A stretch of DNA of 64,000 nt from SURF-21 sp964529285 (lineage in GTDB: Bacteria; Actinomycetota; Geothermincolia; Geothermincolales; RBG-13-55-18). Under the pieces are notes generated by a model. The model was not told the origin of the DNA. It did not search any database and saw nothing but the letters and a program-made list of their open reading frames with translations. Every line of letters starts with the position of its first letter. The stretch's first letter is position 1. Location: positions 5,666 through 69,665 of the forward strand of contig CAZGWK010000013.1 of the NCBI GenBank assembly GCA_964529285.1, written 5' to 3'. Positions 9,216 to 18,180 of this stretch are shown here, in pieces. The translations under genes were made by a program, and so were the position numbers.

Positions 9216-12137
9216 GTGCCAGAAGAAAAATTCCCATGGGATTCCCTTTTCAGGGGTGGGGGTGGAGACGGGGGAGAACTGCCCTCCATATTCCGCCGCA
9301 AGGAGGGCAAACAGCCCGCAGAGGGGTTCAAGGAGAGATGGGACAAGATCAAGCCCCGCACCAAGTGGATAGTGGGGATCGTTATCGTCGTGCTCGTCGT
9401 CATCTTTCTCAGCGCGTCCTGGCTCTCTACCTTCTACACGGACCTGCTCTGGTACGACGAGGTGGGATATACCTCGGTATTCTGGAAGAGGATAGTCACC
9501 CAGATCTGGCTCTTCTTCGCCTTCGGCCTGCTCTTCTTCGTCATCCTTTACGCGAACATATGGCTGGCGCGGCGCTTCACGCCGCGCTACGAGAAGCCGG
9601 AGGGCAATATCTCGCCGATCGAGGAATCGATCGCCAACTTCCGCGAGTCGGCGGGCAAGTGGCTGGGCCGCGGCCTGATCATTCTCTCGGCATTGATCGC
9701 CTTCATCGTAGGTTGGGCATCCGCGGGGCAGTGGGAGAACGTCCTCAAGTTCTTCAATCACACCGCATTCGGGAAGGTGGATCCCATCTTCGGCAAAGAC
9801 CTGGGCTATTACGTATTCGAATACCCGTTTCTGCGCTATTTCACGGGGTGGTTGTTCACCTCCCTTATCTTTATCCTGATCATCACGGCGGTGGTGCATT
9901 TCCTGTACGGAGCGATCAATTTCAATGCCGGTAAGGGCCAGCGCTTCGCGACGCACGTCAAGGTACACCTTTCGGTGCTGGCGGGTATCATCCTCCTCGT
10001 CCAGGCATGGCGCTTCCGCCTGGACATGCTGGGCCTGTTGTACTCGCCGCGCGGCACCGTCACGGGTGCCAGCTACACCGACGTGCATGCCCAGATCCCC
10101 GCCTACTGGATACTGATAGCGGCCTGCTTCATATGCGCCGCGCTGTTCATCCTCAACATACGTTACAAGGGATGGAAGCTCCCCGTGGCGGGGGTGGCGG
10201 GCATCGTGATCGTCGCCCTTCTCGCAGGAGCGCTCTATCCCCTCATCATCCAGAACTACGTGGTAAATCCCAAGGAACTTTCACGGGAGAGTGAGTACAT
10301 CGGTCATAATATCGAGTTCACCCAGGATGCCTACCGCATCCAGAACGAGGGCGAGGGCGCAACCATGGACGTGCGCGAGTTCCCCGCCGACCCCGACCTG
10401 ACATATGACGGTATCGTAGCCAATGCGACGACCATCAATAACGTCCGGCTGTGGGATCCACGGCAGCTCAAGCAGGTCTTTATACAGCGACAGGAGCTGC
10501 GCCAGCTCTACGATTTCGGCGACGTGGACGTGGACCGCTACACGGTCTTCGACGGCGTGTACACGCAGATGATGGTCTCCGGCCGCGAGCTGGTCGTCGA
10601 TCAGCTGCGCGAGGACGCGCAGACCTGGCAGAACACGCATCTGTCGTTCACGCACGGATACGGCTCGGTCATGGCCCCCTCCAACCAAGTCACCTTGCAG
10701 GGCGACCCGGAATTGCTCATCAGGAACATCCCGCCCGTATCCGAGCCTGGCCTGGGCGTGGAGATAGAACGGCCCGAGCTGTACTACGGGGAGATGACCC
10801 AGGATTACGTAGTGGTGCGCTCCGGGGCCGATGAGGTAGACTACCCGCTCGAGGACACCAACAAGCTCGTGGAGCCCTATTACGAGGGCGAGGGCGGCGT
10901 ACCCGTATCCAATTTCCTGAAGAGGCTGGCTTTCTCCATCCGCAACGCGGATATCACCTTCCTCTTCAGCGGTTACATAACCAGCGAGTCACGGCTCATG
11001 TTCCGCCGCAACGTTAAAGTCAGGGCGAGCGAGGTCGCGCCCTTCCTGACGCTGGATAACGATCCTTATCTCATGATCACCGAAGACGGGCGGCAGAAAT
11101 GGATAATAGACGCCTATACCACGAGCGACCTTTACCCCTATTCCGAACCCCTCGACCTGTACGATAAGAGGATCAATTACATCCGCAACTCGGTGAAGGT
11201 GGTCATAGATGCCTACGACGGCACTCTCACCTACTATCTCGTGGACCCGGACGACCCCGTAGCGGCGACGTACGGCAAGATATTCCCCGACCTCTTCACT
11301 CCCCTGGAGGAGATGCCCGAGGATATCAAGAGCCATCTGCGCTATCCCGAGGACCTCTTCTCCATCCAGATGGAGCAGTATAAGACCTACCACATAAACG
11401 ACGTGGACGCCTTCTACCAGAAGGAGGACGTATGGGAGGTCTCCACCGAGACCTACGACGTCAACCAGACCCAGCCCGTGACGCCTTACTACGTCATCCT
11501 CAAGCTGCCGGGCGAGGCGGAGGAAGAAATGGTGCTCATGCTGCCCTTCAACCCGCGCGGCAAGGACAACATGGTGGACTGGGTGGCGGCGCGCTGCGAT
11601 TTCCCGGACTACGGTAACCTGATCAACTACACCTTCCCGCCGGGAACGCTGGTCAAGGGAACCCAGCAGTTCGAGGCCCTGGTGGACCAGCAGACGGAGA
11701 TATCGGAGCAGATAACCCTGTGGAGCCAGGCGGGCTCCAGGGTGATGCGGGGCAACACCCTGGTCATCCCCATAGAGGGGTCGCTGCTCTACATAGAGCC
11801 GTTATACCTTGAGGCCACCAACCCCGCCATCCCGCAGCTAAGGCGGGTGATAGTCGGCTTCGCCGACCGCATCGAGATGCGGGAAACGCTGGAGGAGGCG
11901 CTGGAAGCCATCTTCGGCACGGAGCCCGAGCCTGAGCCCGAGCCCGAGCCTGAGCCCGAGCCCGAGCCGGAAGCGGTTGGCGACGTGGCGCAGCTCGTGC
12001 AGCAGGCGAACCAGGTCTATGACGAGGCGCAGGCGGCACTGCGCAACGGAGACTGGACGACGTATGGGGCGAGGATAGACCAGCTCAGCCAGATACTGGA
12101 CCAGTTGGCTGAACTCACATCTGAGCTGGCTCAATGA
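9216..12137 (+). CDS. UPF0182 family membrane protein
   Basis: A 973-residue protein of the UPF0182 family, which is common in Actinobacteria and some other phyla and has no settled function. The start is GTG 9216, seven bases after the strong site AAGGAGGAT; a TTG 14 codons upstream is rejected. Seven predicted membrane helices occupy roughly the first 300 residues, followed by a large extracytoplasmic region. Near residue 900 there is a run of Glu-Pro dipeptides, then a short helical tail rich in Gln and Ala. The Glu-Pro run is encoded by a simple hexamer-like repeat and may vary in length between strains. Confidence 0.9.
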   Translation: MPEEKFPWDSLFRGGGGDGGELPSIFRRKEGKQPAEGFKERWDKIKPRTKWIVGIVIVVLVVIFLSASWLSTFYTDLLWYDEVGYTSVFWKRIVTQIWLFFAFGLLFFVILYANIWLARRFTPRYEKPEGNISPIEESIANFRESAGKWLGRGLIILSALIAFIVGWASAGQWENVLKFFNHTAFGKVDPIFGKDLGYYVFEYPFLRYFTGWLFTSLIFILIITAVVHFLYGAINFNAGKGQRFATHVKVHLSVLAGIILLVQAWRFRLDMLGLLYSPRGTVTGASYTDVHAQIPAYWILIAACFICAALFILNIRYKGWKLPVAGVAGIVIVALLAGALYPLIIQNYVVNPKELSRESEYIGHNIEFTQDAYRIQNEGEGATMDVREFPADPDLTYDGIVANATTINNVRLWDPRQLKQVFIQRQELRQLYDFGDVDVDRYTVFDGVYTQMMVSGRELVVDQLREDAQTWQNTHLSFTHGYGSVMAPSNQVTLQGDPELLIRNIPPVSEPGLGVEIERPELYYGEMTQDYVVVRSGADEVDYPLEDTNKLVEPYYEGEGGVPVSNFLKRLAFSIRNADITFLFSGYITSESRLMFRRNVKVRASEVAPFLTLDNDPYLMITEDGRQKWIIDAYTTSDLYPYSEPLDLYDKRINYIRNSVKVVIDAYDGTLTYYLVDPDDPVAATYGKIFPDLFTPLEEMPEDIKSHLRYPEDLFSIQMEQYKTYHINDVDAFYQKEDVWEVSTETYDVNQTQPVTPYYVILKLPGEAEEEMVLMLPFNPRGKDNMVDWVAARCDFPDYGNLINYTFPPGTLVKGTQQFEALVDQQTEISEQITLWSQAGSRVMRGNTLVIPIEGSLLYIEPLYLEATNPAIPQLRRVIVGFADRIEMRETLEEALEAIFGTEPEPEPEPEPEPEPEPEAVGDVAQLVQQANQVYDEAQAALRNGDWTTYGARIDQLSQILDQLAELTSELAQ

Positions 12138-12208
12138 TCCGGAAGGCCCGCGCCTAGAGGAGACCGCACCACCCTCCAGGGTGCAGGGGCCGGAGGTGGC
12201 TGCGAAGC

Positions 12209-13309
12209 ATGGCTCTGTGCAAGTGTAAGCAGTGTGGCCTTCCGCTGCGTTTGTCACAAGGATATATCTGGCCTGGCAACGGCGTCATACTCGCGCGCCA
12301 GGATCCCTCCACGCGCATGGTGATATTCGAGTCCGACTATAACGTATACGTATGGAACGAACTCGAGGAGCGCCTGGGGGTGAGCATTTCGGACACCATG
12401 ATCCGCGGGCAAAAAGCCTCTAACCAGGATTATCTCGACAACCATATTCTCTACGGATGGCGCAAGTATGCGCTGCAGCACATACCCTTGCGCTTTATGT
12501 TCGAGCGCATCGCCAACGACCTGTCCCTCTTCGGGTTCGGCAGCCTCGAACTCCTCGCGTACCGCAAGAAGAAGACGCTGGTGATGAAGGTCAAGCACCC
12601 CTTCGACGTCATCTCCATAGCCTGGGGGGCCAAAGGGGTCTTCGAGCTCGCGGAGAACATGGGCTCGGAGGTGGCATGGATAACTGAAGGAGAGGAAACC
12701 ATATTCACCATACAGTTCGTGCCCGGTAAAAAGTACACGAAGGAGACGGACCTGGAGGCGATGCGCCTGTTAAGGGATGCTAAGAGGGAGCTCTCCCTGG
12801 CAGGCAGATTGCTGCCCCCACAGGGCGACAGGGGCGAGCCCTGCCCTTCCTGCGGTCTCCCGGCCGCCCTTACGGAGCTGGAGTGGAGGGAGGATGAAGG
12901 GACCATACGCAGAAGCGACAGCGGCAGGAGGTACATCTTCACCAGCGGGCACATCTTCCTCGCTATCATCCGCGACCTCGAGAGAAGCTCCGGCAGGGAT
13001 GTTGAATCAATAATCACGCAGATAACCAGGGGTTACCATCTGCGGGGCCTCAAGGGCATCAACATCCACAGCAGAAAAGGGGCATACCGTGCGGCGGCCA
13101 GATACCTTTTCGCCGGTGGTTTTGGCGAGGTAAAGAGATTCAACTGCGGAGAGGGGTACCTGGAGATGACCATCGTAAACCCATTCTATATACCCAGGCT
13201 GGTAGGCCGCATAGCCGGTCTCTTCGAATACGTGGAGGATCAGGAGGCGGATATCGATTACCGTCTCCCCGATGCCAATGTGCTCGAGCTGGAGATAAGG
13301 GCTACTTGA
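12209..13309 (+). CDS. Unknown protein with duplicated CxxCGxP module, copy 1
   Basis: A 366-residue protein with no recognised family. Two halves look like duplicates. The N half starts CKQCGLPLRLSQGYIW and includes a helix with LEERLGVSISDTMI. The C half starts CPSCGLPAALTELEW and includes IIRDLERSSGRDVESIITQ. The CxxCG-L-P knuckles suggest metal or redox chemistry. The protein at 41818-42852 has the same layout (CRDCGVP and CPVCGMP), so this is a two-member family in the window. There is no signal peptide, so it is probably cytoplasmic. The upstream site GGAGGTGG supports the ATG at 12209. Confidence 0.75.
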   Translation: MALCKCKQCGLPLRLSQGYIWPGNGVILARQDPSTRMVIFESDYNVYVWNELEERLGVSISDTMIRGQKASNQDYLDNHILYGWRKYALQHIPLRFMFERIANDLSLFGFGSLELLAYRKKKTLVMKVKHPFDVISIAWGAKGVFELAENMGSEVAWITEGEETIFTIQFVPGKKYTKETDLEAMRLLRDAKRELSLAGRLLPPQGDRGEPCPSCGLPAALTELEWREDEGTIRRSDSGRRYIFTSGHIFLAIIRDLERSSGRDVESIITQITRGYHLRGLKGINIHSRKGAYRAAARYLFAGGFGEVKRFNCGEGYLEMTIVNPFYIPRLVGRIAGLFEYVEDQEADIDYRLPDANVLELEIRAT

Positions 13310-13315
13310 TGATTT

Positions 13316-14035
13316 TTATTCCATCTCCTCGACGGGGGTGAAGCCTTTGAGCTGGGCGCGCACGATCAGGCGCAGCGTCGCATCTCCCTCCGGCGCGCAG
13401 GTAGTGAGGGTAAGGATGGCGTCCTCCGTCTGCAGGGTCACGTTCTCGATAGGATCTATGTAGCGGAGCTCATATACCTGGTATTCGTAAAGGCCCCGCG
13501 GGTTCTCGATATATATAACCTCTCCCGGCTCGAGTTCGTCCAGGTGGTTGAAGGGTTTTGTCTTGGTGGTGCGGTGGCCGGAAATGACGCAGTTGCCGGG
13601 ACAACCCGGAAAGCCGGTGTGGGGAAGATGTACCGGCCCCATGGAGAGTATGGTATACAGCTCCTCCTCGTAGTCGCTTCCCTCCCTGACCTCCTCATCT
13701 ATTTCTACCGCGGGGATACGCAAATAGGCGGGTGTCTCGAAGGAGAGGGGAGGGCCGAGGACCTCGTCGTGGGTAAGGGGCTCGAACTCCTCGGCCGCCC
13801 TTGCCTGCTCTTCGCTCGCCTGCGCGGAATCCCGGCGCAAGCGGTCGTAGAGCACGGGCCCCAGGAGAGCCAGGGCGATCAGGATGGCTACGCTCAGTGC
13901 GATGGCCAGGACGGCTCCTTTTCTGCCTTTCAAGTTCCGACGCCCTCCGTTCAATATGGACGCTATCTTTTTCTCGCCGAGAGAGAAATACGGCCGCCTG
14001 CGGACCCGGCCGGGCTGTTTTCCCCCTGCAGCCAC
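13316..14035 (-). CDS. Sortase, class E-like
   Basis: Membrane-anchored transpeptidase of 239 residues with a single N-terminal transmembrane segment (about residues 41-63) and a sortase domain. Catalytic residues are visible: His154 in SGHRTTKT, Cys213 in TLTTCAP and Arg222. The sortase family cleaves a sorting signal and links proteins to the wall or to pili. No LPXTG-type substrate is encoded in the window, and the secreted repeat proteins lack such a tail. The GTG start at 14035 has a distant ribosome site (AGGAGG, 14 bases away), so the exact N-terminus is uncertain. It converges with the preceding gene, 6 bases apart. Confidence 0.9.
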   Translation of the reverse strand: MAAGGKQPGRVRRRPYFSLGEKKIASILNGGRRNLKGRKGAVLAIALSVAILIALALLGPVLYDRLRRDSAQASEEQARAAEEFEPLTHDEVLGPPLSFETPAYLRIPAVEIDEEVREGSDYEEELYTILSMGPVHLPHTGFPGCPGNCVISGHRTTKTKPFNHLDELEPGEVIYIENPRGLYEYQVYELRYIDPIENVTLQTEDAILTLTTCAPEGDATLRLIVRAQLKGFTPVEEME

Positions 14036-14217
14036 TCCGTGCCGCTTAGCCTCCTGTTAAAAATTGTATACGTTCGTTGTTCGTGTTGACAACGTTATCG
14101 CGCGGAAAGGGACCAGCGGGGGCGCTTGCGCTGCACGGGCCCTTCCTTTACATTTACACCGCTTGCTGTTACATATAGTAATAGAACTTTGAAAAGCGAT
14201 AATAAGTTCTTAAGCGG

Positions 14218-14294
<77 letters not shown>

Positions 14295-14302
14295 GCGCAT
14301 AC

Positions 14303-14336
14303 CAGGCCGGAGGGTAATCCCTCCGGCCTGTTCGTA
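14303..14336 (+). terminator. Terminator after the initiator tRNA
   Basis: Perfect 12-bp stem (14303-14314 with 14319-14330) and TAAT loop, with a short T-containing tail (TTCGT). Confidence 0.75.
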
Positions 14337-14383
14337 GGACCTGTTTACCTTTGTGGCGCAAATACAATGCCCGGCTCCGGTCG

Positions 14384-15694
14384 TCAATTCGTGCTCTCGC
14401 TGGCCGGGGTGTACATGGACAAGAGGCCGTGCAGGCTCCTGGACATCTCGTCCAGATCGTGCATGAGAGCGGCTATCTCCTGCACGGAACCGGCCTGTTC
14501 CTGCACCGATGCCGCAACCTCCTGCATGTTTGCGGCCACATCCTCGGAGAGCAAGGTTATGGCGCTCAAGACCCCGGATATTCTTTCGTTGCTCGGCCCC
14601 ATGGCCCCGGCAGCCTCGCCGATAGATTCGATGAAGTGGCCTATCCTTAGCGATACGTCGTTTATCTCCGCCAGCATGGCCTGGGCTTCCGCAGCGACGT
14701 TCGTGCCGTCTTCCACGCGTCCGATGCTCTCCTGCATGGCTTTTGTTGCCTCGCCCACGTAACGTTCTATCTCTCTTATCAGACTTTCTATCTTCCCCGC
14801 AGCCTCCGCGGAGCCGTCCGCCAGCCTTCCCACCTCGCTGGCGACGATGGAAAAACCGCGGCCGTGTTCTCCCGCCCTCGCTGCCTCGATGGCCGCGTTC
14901 AAGGCGAGCAGCCTCGTCTCGTCTGCTATGGAGGTGATGACTTCCACGATCATCCCGATCTCCTCCGACCTCTCGTCGAGGCTCTCTATGAGGCCGGCGA
15001 GCAGGCCTGTCGCGCTCCTGATCTCCGCCATTTTCTCCGCGACACGCTCCACGGTGGCCGTCCCCCTTCCCACGGTCTGCATGACCTTTTGCGAGAAGTC
15101 CAGGGATTGCCCGGCCGCCTTCTCTACTAGCTTGATGTTATCCAGGATCTCGCCGGTGGCGATCTCGACCCCCGAGACGCTGTTCAACTGGTCCTCCGCT
15201 TTCGAGGTCAGGTCTACCAGGGTCCTGGTTATCTCCTGAAGGGTGACGTTGCTGGCGTCGGTGATGTGCAGGAGGGTCTCGCTCGAACCCGCGAGGTTGC
15301 CGGACGTGTCCCTGGTCTGCGACAGGAAGGTGGCCAGCGCGGTGCTGAGCTCGTTCATGGTCTCGATGGCGCTGCGCAGGAGCCCCGCCCCCTCCACCTC
15401 TTCTATGGTATGGAAATTATTGTCCTTGAGTTCACTTGCGAAGGCGTTTATGAACACCATCGGCTTGATATAGGTCTTGGAAGCGTATGCCACTGCGGCG
15501 AAAGAAGCCACCATCACCGTAAGCGCTCCGGTCAGTCCGCCTACCAGGTAGGGGTTTATACCTGTATTCGCTGCCAGCCAGGCAGTCAGGATAATGCCGC
15601 CGACTCCCGGCGGCATGGCGAGAAGCAATACCTTACCGTAGAGCAGTAAGGCCTCTTTTCTGTACCTCTTGCGTGTTTTTTCGCGTATGTACAA
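14384..15694 (-). CDS. Methyl-accepting chemotaxis-like protein
   Basis: A 436-residue signalling protein. Two closely spaced hydrophobic segments (about residues 18-70) sit at the N-terminus, with no sizeable periplasmic sensor domain. A long coiled-coil domain follows, with the conserved signalling tip around DETRLLALNAAIEAARAGE and GRGFSIVASEVGRLA. The family relays signals to CheA/CheW. No other che genes occur in the window, so its partner is elsewhere. The short N-terminal region suggests that it senses a membrane or cytoplasmic cue. Confidence 0.9.
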   Translation of the reverse strand: MYIREKTRKRYRKEALLLYGKVLLLAMPPGVGGIILTAWLAANTGINPYLVGGLTGALTVMVASFAAVAYASKTYIKPMVFINAFASELKDNNFHTIEEVEGAGLLRSAIETMNELSTALATFLSQTRDTSGNLAGSSETLLHITDASNVTLQEITRTLVDLTSKAEDQLNSVSGVEIATGEILDNIKLVEKAAGQSLDFSQKVMQTVGRGTATVERVAEKMAEIRSATGLLAGLIESLDERSEEIGMIVEVITSIADETRLLALNAAIEAARAGEHGRGFSIVASEVGRLADGSAEAAGKIESLIREIERYVGEATKAMQESIGRVEDGTNVAAEAQAMLAEINDVSLRIGHFIESIGEAAGAMGPSNERISGVLSAITLLSEDVAANMQEVAASVQEQAGSVQEIAALMHDLDEMSRSLHGLLSMYTPASESTN

Positions 15695-15839
15695 TCTGTC
15701 GCGCCCCTCGATTCGAAGGAATTATTCACTAATATCGGCATAGCATGCCGCAACTTGAAGCGGCAGTTCTCGGAAAAGAGCGGCGTTTGTGGTTGAATAT
15801 AAACGTGGTATTTCGGCTGCTGCGAAGGGAGGTCATACC

Positions 15840-16061
15840 ATGTCCTGTTATTTCCGGCACATGGCCGATGTCTTCGCGGAGGCTGGATTAGACCTGGATG
15901 AGGTCAAGGCGGATAAGGCGAAGAAGAAGGAAATCGACGAGAAGATCCACGCGCTGGTGGGAGTGGAGTACAAAGACTGCTCTCCGACGTGGAAAAGGGT
16001 GAAGGAGATGCTGGCCGACGACGAGGGCCGCGCTAAGCTGGTCAGGGCACTGAGATCCTGA
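15840..16061 (+). CDS. Small conserved protein of unknown function (73 aa)
   Basis: The ATG at 15840 has a good GGGAGGT site; an in-frame start at 15789 has none. The product starts MSCYFRHMADVFAEAGL and contains GVEYKDCSPTWKRVKEML. It has two cysteines, a charged helical middle and no membrane segment. From memory, similar short proteins occur in methanogens and anaerobic bacteria without known function; this was not checked. It lies just upstream of an enoyl-CoA hydratase gene on the same strand. Confidence 0.7.
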   Translation: MSCYFRHMADVFAEAGLDLDEVKADKAKKKEIDEKIHALVGVEYKDCSPTWKRVKEMLADDEGRAKLVRALRS

Positions 16062-16088
16062 GCGGGAGGAGCGATCGGAGGAGGGGGC

Positions 16089-16880
16089 ATGGGTTCAGAG
16101 GCTTTCATCGTAGAGATAGAGGACGGCGTCGCACGCTGCAGCATGAACCGCTCCGAGGATATGAACGCCCTCAGCGTGGAGCTGGGTTATCCCATGGCGG
16201 AGGGGCTTACCAGGGTGCTCGACGACGACGGCGTGAGGGTGATCGTGCTGCGCGGTGAGGGCGGACATTTCTGCTCCGGGGCGGACCTGAGCCTGCTGGG
16301 AGAGAACCTGGACCCTACCTTCCTCAACGAGAGCATGAGGACCATATCCGCCATCATCCTCAGGCTCTACGAGGGACCGAAGCCGGTCATCACCGAGGTG
16401 GACGGCTTCGCCGTGGGGGGCGGTCTGGGGTTCGCCCTGGCCTCGGACATAACCTATGCGACGGAGAGGGCCCTCTTCTGCATGGGCTTCATCAGGATAG
16501 CCGCCGTGCCGGACATGGGATCTTCCTATTTCCTTGCCGAGAGGGTCGGCGTGGCCAGGGCCAAAGAGATGGCTTTCACCGGCGATATCGTGGATGCGGC
16601 CGAAGCCCTGCGCATCGGCATGGTCAACAGGGTCGTGGAACACGAAAAGATATCGCAGGAAGTGATGGAGCTGGCGGGACGGATAGCGAGGCGGTCACCG
16701 ACCGCCCTGGCTTCCACCAAACGCATGCTGAACCGATATCATCTGGTGGAGCTGCAGACTGCGTTGAGCATGGAAAACCACGCCCAGCCCGTCTCGCTCC
16801 TGTGCGAGGAACACCGCGCCGCCATTAAAAAGATCCTCGATCGCTGGGAAAGGGGGCTGGGCGCACGCGGCGCCGATTGA
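16089..16880 (+). CDS. Enoyl-CoA hydratase/isomerase family protein
   Basis: A 263-residue crotonase-fold protein. The oxyanion-hole regions are seen in HFCSGADLSLLG (about residue 60) and in DGFAVGGGLGFALASDI (about residue 105). The second region normally carries one catalytic Glu, and the GMGSS-like stretch holds DMGSSYFLAERVG. The hydratase Glu pair is not clearly complete, so isomerase or another crotonase activity is possible. It acts on acyl-CoA substrates in beta-oxidation-like pathways. It is separated from the later acyl-CoA cluster by pfkA and a TetR gene. Confidence 0.88.
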   Translation: MGSEAFIVEIEDGVARCSMNRSEDMNALSVELGYPMAEGLTRVLDDDGVRVIVLRGEGGHFCSGADLSLLGENLDPTFLNESMRTISAIILRLYEGPKPVITEVDGFAVGGGLGFALASDITYATERALFCMGFIRIAAVPDMGSSYFLAERVGVARAKEMAFTGDIVDAAEALRIGMVNRVVEHEKISQEVMELAGRIARRSPTALASTKRMLNRYHLVELQTALSMENHAQPVSLLCEEHRAAIKKILDRWERGLGARGAD

Positions 16881-17033
16881 TGCAGCCTGACCATTCCCAA
16901 GCATGTTCGAGCCTTCGGGTGGGTATCTGCTTATAGAGAGGATATCTATAGAGGATATCGAGACGCCGCAACGCATCGCGAAGGTATATAGTACGATAAT
17001 AGGAGAGCGACGGGAAAAGAAAGGTGGGACAGC

Positions 17034-18059
17034 ATGAGGGTGGCCTTGCTTACCGGCGGCGGAGACTCCTCCGCCATCAACGCCGCCATCCGCGCCGTGG
17101 TCTGCAAGGCCCTCTCCGAGGGTTTTGAGATCATCGGCATCAAGCGGGGATGGAGGGGGCTGGTGTACGATGAAGTAGAGCCGCTGTTTCGCGGTTCCGT
17201 ATCCGGCATCATACAGAGGGGCGGCACCATCCTCGGCACCTCCCGCCACAATCCTTTCAAGACGGAGAGCGGGCTGGAGAACATCATGTCCAACCTACGC
17301 AAGCACGGCATAGATGCGATCATAGCCATGGGTGGGGACGACACCAACGGCGTCGCTCACCGCCTGGCGGACTACGGCGTTAAATGCGTCGGCGTGCCCC
17401 AGACCATAGACAACGACCTGCGGGGGACGGATTACTCCATAGGCTTTGATACGGCGGTAGCGGTCGCGACCGACGCCTTGGACAAGCTGCACACCACGGC
17501 GTTCTCGCACCACCGCATCATGGTCCTGGAGGTGATGGGAAGGGACGCGGGATGGATAGCGCTTATCTCCGGCATAGCTGGGGGAGCGGACGTCATCCTC
17601 ATACCGGAAGTGCCCTTCACCCTGGAGGAGGTCATCGCGCGCATCGAGAAGCGCCACAAGGCCAACAAGCACTTCTCCATCATCGTGGTGTCGGAGGGCG
17701 CCAAGCCGGCGGGACAGGAGGAGCAGTTCGTGCAGGACCAGAAGAAGGACCCCTTCGGGCACGTGAGGCTGGGGGGCATCGGCAACTGGCTGGCCGACCG
17801 GATCGAGGAAATGACCGCCTACGAGACGCGCGTTACCCACCTAGGCCACCTGCAGAGAGGCGGGGTGCCAACCGTTTTCGACCGCGTGCTGGCTACCCGC
17901 CTGGGGGCTTATGCGGTGGATATGATAAAGCAGGGTGATTTCGACCACATGGCCTGCATGAGCGCGGGCGAGGTGATCTCCGTCCCTTACGACGAGATCG
18001 TAGGGGAGGTCAAGCAGGTGGACCTCAGGATCTACGAGCTCTCCAAGCTGTTCTTGTGA
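17034..18059 (+). CDS. pfkA: 6-phosphofructokinase, atypical phosphoryl-donor site
   Basis: Glycolytic enzyme family that phosphorylates fructose 6-phosphate; 341 residues. The catalytic TIDND motif (Asp126) and MGRDAGWIA are present. The usual first donor-loop motif GGDCPGLNA reads GGGDSSAINAA. The residue that separates ATP (Gly) from pyrophosphate (Asp) enzymes is Asp103 in GGDDTNG, pointing to pyrophosphate. The second discriminating position, usually Gly or Lys before TIDND, is Gln123. The donor is therefore uncertain. A good ribosome site (AAAGGTGG) precedes the ATG. Confidence 0.88.
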   Translation: MRVALLTGGGDSSAINAAIRAVVCKALSEGFEIIGIKRGWRGLVYDEVEPLFRGSVSGIIQRGGTILGTSRHNPFKTESGLENIMSNLRKHGIDAIIAMGGDDTNGVAHRLADYGVKCVGVPQTIDNDLRGTDYSIGFDTAVAVATDALDKLHTTAFSHHRIMVLEVMGRDAGWIALISGIAGGADVILIPEVPFTLEEVIARIEKRHKANKHFSIIVVSEGAKPAGQEEQFVQDQKKDPFGHVRLGGIGNWLADRIEEMTAYETRVTHLGHLQRGGVPTVFDRVLATRLGAYAVDMIKQGDFDHMACMSAGEVISVPYDEIVGEVKQVDLRIYELSKLFL

Positions 18060-18102
18060 AGTAATAATCCGCCTTTCATAACTCGTGATTCAGCATTGAG
18101 GC

Positions 18103-18131
18103 TTGACATAGATAATGCATAATGATAATAT
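18103..18131 (+). promoter_or_regulatory. Near-consensus sigma-70-type promoter
   Basis: TTGACA at 18103-18108 and TAATAT at 18126-18131 with 17-base spacing, about 50 bases upstream of the TetR-family gene. Confidence 0.75.
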
Positions 18132-18161
18132 GTAAGCCATTAATCACAATATATGATTATG
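18118..18161. promoter_or_regulatory. Candidate TetR operator (inverted repeat)
   Basis: Two 15-base arms, 18118-18132 and 18147-18161, are related as imperfect inverted repeats (CATAAT outward ends, 11 of 15 matching). They overlap the -10 element and precede the TetR gene, so autoregulation is likely. Confidence 0.5.
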
Positions 18162-18180
18162 TATTTACTCTGGGGAAGAT

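Noticed and set aside
11928..11972. GAGCCC/GAGCCT repeats as a possible CRISPR or tandem array
   Set aside because: They are in frame and encode a Glu-Pro linker of the UPF0182 protein; no spacers.
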